From: Acidobacteriota bacterium
GTDB taxonomy: Bacteria > Acidobacteriota > Terriglobia > UBA7540
Direction: 5' to 3'
DNA length: 5,231 nt
NCBI GenBank assembly: GCA_021828225.1
Contig: JAKASH010000091.1
Coordinates: 2,931 to 8,161, forward strand
In this document: one piece after another, positions 1 through 4,100 of the stretch
Layout of the letters: every line of letters starts with the position of its first letter
How positions within the stretch are numbered: the first letter of the stretch is position 1
Translations under genes and position numbers: made by a program
The notes under the pieces: generated by a model
The model's input: only the letters and a program-made list of their open reading frames with translations
The model's database searches: none
What the model was told of the DNA's origin: nothing

Positions 1-28
1 GGTGGGAGTGACAAGTCTGGCGCGATTC
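1..28. repeat. Bipartite 28-bp direct repeat, copy 1
   Basis: The element reads GGTGGGAGTGACAA, then three variable bases (GTC), then TGGCGCGATTC. The same two blocks at the same spacing occur at 1533-1560, so 25 of 28 positions match and every mismatch lies in the central triplet. This copy begins at the window edge, so it may extend further left. It lies 28 nt beyond the stop codon of the DUF899 gene. By analogy with copy 2, it could be a control element of a minus-strand gene lying left of the window. Two conserved blocks around a variable centre suggest a protein-binding site, but that is inference. Confidence 0.75.
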
Positions 29-56
29 TGCACAGACTTTAGGTGAAGATGGGCGC

Positions 57-815
57 TCAGGAGCAACATCCTTTCTCCTCTTCTGCACGCCGCCGGGCCG
101 CCCCTTCAGGGTCGGTCAGTATGTCGAGCCATTTGGGGTGGGGTGTAAGCTCAGATTCGTAGTTGTCGTGCCAGTTCCACCACTTGTACGGGGCAGTCTG
201 AGGGTAACCCTCTGGCGAATCCTCCCAAGTCTCTTGACGACCGAGCGGTGTGATATCGAGGTAGCTCCACGTCGTCCCCATCGCCTCGTCGCCGCGGTTG
301 TTAATGAAATATGTGCGGAACACCTTTTCGCCGTCGCGGAAGAAAACATTGTGCCCATGCCACTGGTCGACGCCGAAGTCTTTGTCGAAGCTGTCGGTGA
401 TGGTGTACCACGGCATCTTCCATCCCATTCGTGCCCTCAAGCGCTCGATGTCCTTCTGTGGCGCGCGCGAGGCGTATACGAGAGTGGTGTCGCGGGCATT
501 CAGATGGGCTAGGTGAGCGACCTGATCGGCGCCCAAGGAACAGCCCCGGCAGGCGTGATCGGGCCAGCCGAACACCCCCGGCTCGAAGAAGGCGCGATAG
601 ACAATCAACTGCCGGCGGCCCTCGAACAAATCCAGCAGGCTTGCCTTTCCCTTGGGTCCGTCAAATTCGTATTTTTTCTCCACCACCATCCACGGCATCC
701 GCCGGCGCTCGGCGGCCAACGCGTCACGCGAACGGGTGAGGGCCTTCTCCATCACTAGCATCTGCTGCCACGCAGCTTCCCACTCTTTTTGCGACACGAT
801 CGGGGGTGCGTTCAT
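57..815 (-). CDS. DUF899 family thioredoxin-like protein
   Basis: Encodes 252 residues that look like a full-length DUF899 member, a family with a thioredoxin-like fold and no settled reaction. Family hallmarks are visible: the N-terminal PPIVSQKEWEAAW and KALTRSRDALAAERRRMPW segments (residues 4-42), FDGPKGKASLLDLFEGRRQLIVY (51-73), a CxxC-type C89-R-G-C92 in the ACRGCS motif, GVDQWHGHNVFFRDG (148-162), and a tryptophan-rich PYKWWNWHDNY near residues 209-219. There is no signal peptide or membrane segment, so it is probably cytoplasmic. The start at 815 is chosen because a perfect AAGGAGG lies 8 nt upstream and the family normally begins close to this motif. A second in-frame ATG at 878 also has a good AAGGAG and would add a hydrophilic 21-residue leader. 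The gene follows the SRPBCC gene on the same strand, about 150 nt downstream, and is probably co-transcribed. The last residues before the stop are a Cys pair and Ser. A redox role is inferred only from the fold and CxxC. Confidence 0.9.
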   Translation of the reverse strand: MNAPPIVSQKEWEAAWQQMLVMEKALTRSRDALAAERRRMPWMVVEKKYEFDGPKGKASLLDLFEGRRQLIVYRAFFEPGVFGWPDHACRGCSLGADQVAHLAHLNARDTTLVYASRAPQKDIERLRARMGWKMPWYTITDSFDKDFGVDQWHGHNVFFRDGEKVFRTYFINNRGDEAMGTTWSYLDITPLGRQETWEDSPEGYPQTAPYKWWNWHDNYESELTPHPKWLDILTDPEGAARRRAEEEKGCCS

Positions 816-823
816 CGCGAGAT

Positions 824-830
824 CCTCCTT
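824..830 (-). promoter_or_regulatory. Shine-Dalgarno site setting the DUF899 start
   Basis: On the minus strand this is AAGGAGG, 8 nt before the ATG whose first base is 815. It favours that start over the in-frame upstream ATG at 878. Confidence 0.7.
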
Positions 831-886
831 CCCGCGTTCCTTGTCTCCCTCGCTGCCTGCTGCCATCGGTGTCGTCATCGTTTTTT

Positions 887-892
887 CTCCTT
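887..892 (-). promoter_or_regulatory. Second Shine-Dalgarno site, alternative DUF899 start
   Basis: On the minus strand this is AAGGAG, 8 nt before an in-frame ATG at 878. Initiation here would give a 273-residue DUF899 protein with a charged leader. Both sites look functional, so either start, or both, may be used. Confidence 0.5.
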
Positions 893-963
893 GAGTAGAA
901 TGTCTTCCTCTGTTCGTTGACCCGCGTCCCGCGTTCAATCGACTCGTTCCTGCAAACTGCGAT

Positions 964-1407
964 CTACAAGGGGCTGGGTTGGCCCTCTCCCGTGATGATC
1001 AGCTTTCGCAGATTGCCGTTTATGAGCGTGCTCCATGCGCTGGAACAGCTGTCGTAGCATTCGTATTCGGGAATTAGACTGACGTGTGTGAAACGGAGTT
1101 CGGTTTTTCCGGCCTTTTGAGAAATGGCGAAAACAATGTCCGTGTCATCCCATTCGCCCTGGTCTTTGACGAAACCGAGGTGGCTGTCTGACACATGCCA
1201 AACAACTCTTTTGCCGGGAATGAATTCAGTGATCTTCTGCTTGGAGCTGTGCACGTCTTGAACGCGGTACGTGAACTCGGCGCCCAGTTTATCGGTGTCG
1301 CCCTTGATTTCTCCCGACCACCATCCCCTGACGTTGTTGATAGCGTTGAAAACCTGTTCAGGGGTTTGATCCACTGTAAACGAAGTGGTGAAGCCTTTCG
1401 ATGCCAT
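964..1407 (-). CDS. SRPBCC/AHSA1-like domain protein
   Basis: Encodes 147 residues resembling small stand-alone SRPBCC (START-like, AHSA1-related) proteins, which form a helix-grip fold with a hydrophobic cavity; ligands are mostly unknown. Visible features are the N-terminal beta strand and helix FTTSFTVDQTPEQVFNAINN (residues 6-25), the WW-S-G step at 29-32, LGAEFTYRV (41-49), the KITEFIPGKRVVWHV strand pair (58-72), KTELRFTHVSLIP (101-113) and the long C-terminal helix around 118-139. No signal peptide or membrane segment is seen. An in-frame ATG at 1452 exists, but the ATG at 1407 has AGGAG 8 nt upstream and begins right at the domain, so it is preferred. The gene heads the minus-strand pair with DUF899 and diverges from the regulator gene across a 155-nt intergenic region carrying possible operators. 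No specific substrate can be read from the sequence. Confidence 0.88.
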   Translation of the reverse strand: MASKGFTTSFTVDQTPEQVFNAINNVRGWWSGEIKGDTDKLGAEFTYRVQDVHSSKQKITEFIPGKRVVWHVSDSHLGFVKDQGEWDDTDIVFAISQKAGKTELRFTHVSLIPEYECYDSCSSAWSTLINGNLRKLIITGEGQPSPL

Positions 1408-1415
1408 CGTCGGCT

Positions 1416-1420
1416 CTCCT
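1416..1420 (-). promoter_or_regulatory. Shine-Dalgarno site of the SRPBCC gene
   Basis: AGGAG on the minus strand, 8 nt before the ATG at 1407. It decides between this start and the upstream in-frame ATG at 1452. Confidence 0.65.
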
Positions 1421-1492
1421 CTCATCCCTGCGAGTGATATTCCTCTTGCCACAGTCTTGCCCGTCCGACTTCCAATGGTTCTGAACTAGTGG

Positions 1493-1521
1493 CTGCCGTT
1501 CATGCGATATATTTACGGCAG
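1493..1521. promoter_or_regulatory. Inverted repeat in divergent promoter region, possible operator
   Basis: CTGCCGT (1493-1499) and its perfect reverse complement ACGGCAG (1515-1521) are separated by 15 nt that include the AT-rich GATATATTT. The arm centres are 22 bp apart, about two helical turns, as expected for a dimeric DNA-binding protein on one face of the helix. It lies between the divergent SRPBCC and regulator genes. The AT-rich core could also hold a -10 element (TATATT at 1508-1513), but no convincing -35 partner was found. Confidence 0.45.
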
Positions 1522-1532
1522 GGCTTCCGAGA

Positions 1533-1560
1533 GGTGGGAGTGACAACTGTGGCGCGATTC
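1533..1560. repeat. Bipartite 28-bp direct repeat, copy 2 (candidate operator)
   Basis: GGTGGGAGTGACAA, then CTG, then TGGCGCGATTC. It has the same orientation and spacing as the element at 1-28, differing only in the central three bases. It ends 2 nt before the ATG of the regulator gene and starts 126 nt upstream of the SRPBCC start, so a protein bound here could block regulator expression and influence the divergent operon. Its place beside a DNA-binding protein gene suggests autoregulation. That is inference. Confidence 0.7.
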
Positions 1561-1562
1561 CG

Positions 1563-2783
1563 ATGGATTCGCTGATAACGGCCGCAGCACGCGCCCTCGC
1601 GATTGGCGATCCGCTTGGCGCGTTAAACCGCGTCGCGCTGCGCGACGATGCGCCTGCACTAGCGCTTCGCGGTATTGCGATGGCCCAGCTCGGAGATTTT
1701 GCGCGATCGAAGGAGCTCCTGAGGCGTGCGGCACGCGCCTTCGGTCCGAAAGAAGCCGTGGCCCGCGCGCGGTGCATCGTCGCCCAAGCTGAGATTGCCC
1801 TCGCCTCGCGCGATCTGGGATGGCCTTCGAAATCCCTCGCCGCGGCGCGACGAACACTTGCACGGTGTGGAGATCGCCTAAACGCTGCGCATGCGCGTTG
1901 CCTTGAAATCCGGCGCCTTCTGCTGATCGGACGCCTGGACGAGGCGGAACGTATGCTGGCCGATGTCGATGCGACGATTTTTCCGCCCGCGCTCAGAGCC
2001 GCACACGAACTTGTGGCTGCAGGGATCGCAATGCGGCGCATTCGAACCAAAACGGCGCGCCAAGCACTCACTCGGGCAGAGCAGGCTGCACGACAGGCTG
2101 GCATCCCTACGCTGATGGCCGAGGTCGAAAGCGCGTGCCGGATGCTCAACACGCCCGCCGCCCGCCTAATTGGGAGTGGATCGGAGAAGCTGTTGTTATT
2201 GGAAGAAGTGGAATCTTTGCTGGTCTCGAACGCTCTCGTGGTGGACGCGTGTCGGCGCGTGGTGCGTGATCCCCGTACAGTTGTTTCACTTACGCGGCGC
2301 CCCGTGTTATTCGCACTTGCGCGAGCGTTAGCGGAGGCTTGGCCGGGGGATGTGCCGAGGGACGTTCTTCTCGCTCGGGCTTTCGGAGCAAAATTCAGCG
2401 ATGAATCGCATCGGGCGCGGTTACGCGTCGAAATCGGACGGCTGCGCAGGAAGCTTCGGACACTGGCAATCATCAGCGCCACCACACGCGGATTTAAAAT
2501 CTCGCCGACCCGCGCACGGTGGGTTTTCGTGCTCGCGCCTCCCATCGACGGCGATCGGGCCGCTGTGCTTGCGTTTCTCGCCGACGGTGAGTCGTGGTCG
2601 AGTTCAGCATTGGCGATTGCGCTGGGGACCAGCCAGCGTACCGTGCAGCGAGCGCTCGACTCACTCGCGGCAGAGGAGAAGGTGCATTCATATGGCCGCG
2701 GGCGCGCCCGTCGTTGGATGACGCCGCCCGTGCCCGGATTCACGACGACTTTGTTACTCTCGGCTCCACTGCCGATCGATTAA
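1563..2783 (+). CDS. Transcriptional regulator: helical repeats plus two winged-helix domains
   Basis: Encodes 406 residues, probably a cytoplasmic transcription regulator. Residues 1-200 are alanine- and arginine-rich alpha-helix pairs resembling a TPR-like solenoid (for example LALRGIAMAQLGDFARSKELLRRA near 33-56), which could bind a partner or signal. Residues about 225-315 resemble an OmpR/SARP-type winged helix: LTRRPVLFALARALAE, then RDVLLARAFG, then the recognition-helix-like RLRVEIGRLRRKL and the wing TTRGFKI. Residues about 328-388 form a second winged helix, AVLAFLADGESWSSSALAIALGTSQRTVQRALDSLAAEEKV plus an arginine-rich wing. There is no receiver or ATPase domain, so it is not a classic response regulator or LuxR/MalT-type protein. 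The ATG at 1563 is the first start codon after the in-frame stop at 1482 and has no Shine-Dalgarno, suggesting leaderless or weak translation. It is followed after 9 nt by the propeller gene. I recognise the architecture but not a named gene. Confidence 0.85.
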   Translation: MDSLITAAARALAIGDPLGALNRVALRDDAPALALRGIAMAQLGDFARSKELLRRAARAFGPKEAVARARCIVAQAEIALASRDLGWPSKSLAAARRTLARCGDRLNAAHARCLEIRRLLLIGRLDEAERMLADVDATIFPPALRAAHELVAAGIAMRRIRTKTARQALTRAEQAARQAGIPTLMAEVESACRMLNTPAARLIGSGSEKLLLLEEVESLLVSNALVVDACRRVVRDPRTVVSLTRRPVLFALARALAEAWPGDVPRDVLLARAFGAKFSDESHRARLRVEIGRLRRKLRTLAIISATTRGFKISPTRARWVFVLAPPIDGDRAAVLAFLADGESWSSSALAIALGTSQRTVQRALDSLAAEEKVHSYGRGRARRWMTPPVPGFTTTLLLSAPLPID

Positions 2784-2785
2784 GG
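2782..2785 (+). promoter_or_regulatory. Ribosome binding site overlapping the regulator stop
   Basis: AAGG overlaps the TAA stop of the regulator and sits 7 nt before the ATG at 2793. This layout suggests translational coupling of the two genes. Confidence 0.5.
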
Positions 2786-2792
2786 TCGAAGC

Positions 2793-3449
2793 ATGAAACC
2801 TACAACGGCTGAAGTATTTCGCGAGTATGGGCCCTTCCCGGGAGCTGACCGCGTGCATGGAGTGACATATGACGGCCAGCAAGTGTGGTTTGCTTCCGGC
2901 GACAAGCTGAACGCCGTAGATCCCACCAGTGGAAAGACGGTTCGCTCGATCGACGTCGCCGCCCACGCGGGAACTGCCTTCGATGGCCGGCACCTATTTC
3001 AGATCGCCGAAGACCGTATCCAGAAGATCGACCCCGACACTGGGCGAGTCCTCTCGACGATTCCAGCGCCGACCGGCAGCAATTCCGGACTCGCTTGGGC
3101 TGAAGGGACACTCTGGGTTGGGCAGTATCGGGACCGAAAGATCCACCAGGTTGATCCCGAGACGGGGGCAATTCTTCGCACGATTGAGTCTAACCGCTTC
3201 GTTACTGGCGTCACTTGGGCTGAGGGGGAACTCTGGCACGCCACCTGGGAAGGTGACGAGAGCGACCTGAGGCGGGTCGATCCTCAAAGTGGCGAGGTTC
3301 TTGAGCAGCTTGCGATGCCGGCCGGAGTGAACATTTCGGGTCTAGAATCGAATGGCCGCGATGTTTTCTTCTGCGGCGGTGGAAAAACCGGCAAAATCAG
3401 GGCGATCAAGCGGCCCCGGCGCGGCGCCGCAACGACGAGCCCCAAATAG
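2793..3449 (+). CDS. Small beta-propeller protein, SMP-30/glutamine cyclotransferase-like
   Basis: Encodes 218 residues built from repeats of about 37-42 residues with a D-P-x-[ST]-G turn: VDPTSG (42-47), IDPDTG (79-84), VDPETG (120-125) and VDPQSG (162-167). Each is preceded by a small strand set such as GLAWAEGTLWVGQYRDRKIHQ (99-119) or GVTWAEGELWHA (139-150). This is typical of YncE/SMP-30/glutaminyl cyclotransferase-like propellers. Family members bind or convert small molecules or act as scaffolds; no catalytic residue set can be assigned here. There is no N-terminal signal peptide, so it is likely cytoplasmic, unlike secreted glutaminyl cyclotransferases. The C-terminus (KRPRRGAATTSPK) is a basic tail. 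The start lies 9 nt after the regulator stop with AAGG in the overlap, so the two are probably one operon. The propeller might sense a ligand for the regulator or be its target. Both ideas are inference. Confidence 0.87.
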   Translation: MKPTTAEVFREYGPFPGADRVHGVTYDGQQVWFASGDKLNAVDPTSGKTVRSIDVAAHAGTAFDGRHLFQIAEDRIQKIDPDTGRVLSTIPAPTGSNSGLAWAEGTLWVGQYRDRKIHQVDPETGAILRTIESNRFVTGVTWAEGELWHATWEGDESDLRRVDPQSGEVLEQLAMPAGVNISGLESNGRDVFFCGGGKTGKIRAIKRPRRGAATTSPK

Positions 3450-3476
3450 CGATCGGTTGGAGCCAAGGCATAAAGA

Positions 3477-3493
3477 TGTCGTTTCCTAACCTT
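3477..3493. repeat. 17-bp short direct repeat, copy 1
   Basis: TGTCGTTTCCTAACCTT, matching 16 of 17 bases of the copy at 3562-3578, 85 bp away. It lies just after the propeller gene in non-coding sequence. Function unknown. Confidence 0.5.
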
Positions 3494-3514
3494 GTCTGTC
3501 GGATCGTCTACTCA

Positions 3515-3544
3515 CTACGCAGTCGCGCTAGAACACTTTTTTTT
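3515..3544 (+). terminator. Weak terminator-like hairpin with T8 tract
   Basis: CTACGC (3515-3520) can pair with GCG-C-TAG (3525-3531) with one bulged C and an AGTC loop, followed five bases later by eight T residues (3537-3544). It lies about 65 nt after the propeller stop, where an operon terminator would be expected. The stem is short and bulged and the T tract is not adjacent, so this is tentative. Confidence 0.3.
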
Positions 3545-3561
3545 CGGAACATAGATGCGTC

Positions 3562-3578
3562 TGTCGTTTCCTATCCTT
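3562..3578. repeat. 17-bp short direct repeat, copy 2
   Basis: TGTCGTTTCCTATCCTT, one mismatch from the copy at 3477-3493. The adjoining GTCTGTCGTT (3559-3568) recurs exactly at 3750-3759, so the region carries overlapping short repeats of unknown role. Confidence 0.5.
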
Positions 3579-3589
3579 CCATATGTTTC

Positions 3590-3606
3590 TATGCCTTCTA
3601 GGCATA
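3590..3606. repeat. Perfect 7-bp inverted repeat with 3-nt loop
   Basis: TATGCCT and AGGCATA flank TCT. It could be a short operator or a small hairpin; no T tract follows, so it does not look like a terminator. Confidence 0.45.
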
Positions 3607-3651
3607 CAAACCGGTCTCCGGAACCAGAGATCGGGCATGCGAATCGCCCCG

Positions 3652-3666
3652 CGCGGCTCAAAGTCC
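3652..3666 (+). repeat. 15-bp exact repeat, intergenic copy
   Basis: CGCGGCTCAAAGTCC, identical to 4618-4632, where it encodes part of the third Myb-like segment (RLKV). Here it lies in non-coding sequence in the same reading frame and ends in a stop 9 bases later (3675-3677). It may be a remnant of a related gene. Confidence 0.5.
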
Positions 3667-3912
3667 GTCATTCCTGAACGTTGGATTCACTCTCGCCTCC
3701 TTGGTTGATTTGCTTCCACAAATTATCTGGTCGCAAAACCTGCCACATTGTCTGTCGTTAGGGACGCCCCACCAAAAACGATCCGCGTTTGGTGCCCTTC
3801 TACTTCTGCGGCTTGGCCAACTGTTCCTCATTTCTTGGACGAAGTACCGACCACAAGCAACGTATTTCGACTTCTCTCCCCTGGCGGAGGGCAGTATCAG
3901 TTCCTCGTTCGG

Positions 3913-3928
3913 GGCCGGTATTCCGGCC
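3913..3928. repeat. GC-rich perfect hairpin
   Basis: GGCCGG and CCGGCC enclose a TATT loop, giving a strong six-pair stem. It lies upstream of the Myb-like gene; if transcribed it could act in the leader. No T tract follows. Confidence 0.45.
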
Positions 3929-4041
3929 AGCAGTTGTGGGGAAGGGCGAAATCTGAATCCAGACAGCTGTTGGGACCAAGCCCGTGCTTCGCACTGCTTC
4001 GGAGAACACGTTCCTGCAGGCAGTCAACGAGGAAAAGTGGC

Positions 4042-4061
4042 TGAGCTCTCGACGGAGCTCA
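4042..4061. repeat. Perfect 7-bp hairpin upstream of the Myb-like gene
   Basis: TGAGCTC and GAGCTCA enclose TCGACG. It ends 39 nt before the ATG at 4101, so it may be a leader hairpin, or part of the coding region if the gene starts further upstream. Confidence 0.45.
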
Positions 4062-4100
4062 CACAGTGCCCTGGGCGAATACGGCACGGTGTTTGGCTGC

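Larger units (their letters stand above)
3450..4100. other. Intergenic or decayed region without a convincing gene
   Basis: About 650 bases separate the propeller gene from the next plausible coding start. Open frames here (for example 3701-4192 and 3748-4044) have no recognisable domain, and both overlap the start of the right-hand gene in other frames. The stretch around 3480-3620 is visibly more AT-rich than its neighbours. It contains a T8 tract after a weak stem, repeats of a TGTCGTTTCCTA motif, three perfect hairpins, and a 15-base exact copy of a segment of the right-hand gene. The frame of the right-hand gene stays open back to 3957, so its last part could be an N-terminal extension. 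Confidence 0.6.

Noticed and set aside
49..120. A possible plus-strand gene start (AGGTGAAG then ATG at 49)
   Set aside because: The frame runs antisense through the well-supported DUF899 gene and gives no recognisable protein.
1533..1560. The repeat read on the minus strand as an ECF sigma promoter (TGTCAC-like -35)
   Set aside because: TTGTCAC is present on the minus strand, but no matching -10 (CGTC or TANNNT type) lies at a suitable distance downstream, and conservation extends well beyond a -35 box.
1..1560. The 28-bp direct repeats as ends or target duplications of a mobile element
   Set aside because: No transposase or integrase is encoded between them, the copies are internally diverged in a block pattern rather than identical, and the enclosed genes are ordinary metabolic-type families.
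1358..2743. A 461-codon open frame on the minus strand opposite the regulator
   Set aside because: Its protein is dominated by Arg, Ser and Ala with no domain, it overlaps both the regulator and the 5' end of the SRPBCC gene, and it is explained by high GC at third positions of the regulator gene.
3748..4044. A 98-codon plus-strand open frame upstream of the Myb-like gene
   Set aside because: No family resemblance, no ribosome binding site and no support from neighbours. A frameshifted N-terminus of the Myb-like gene was considered, but nothing in the translation resembles its repeats.
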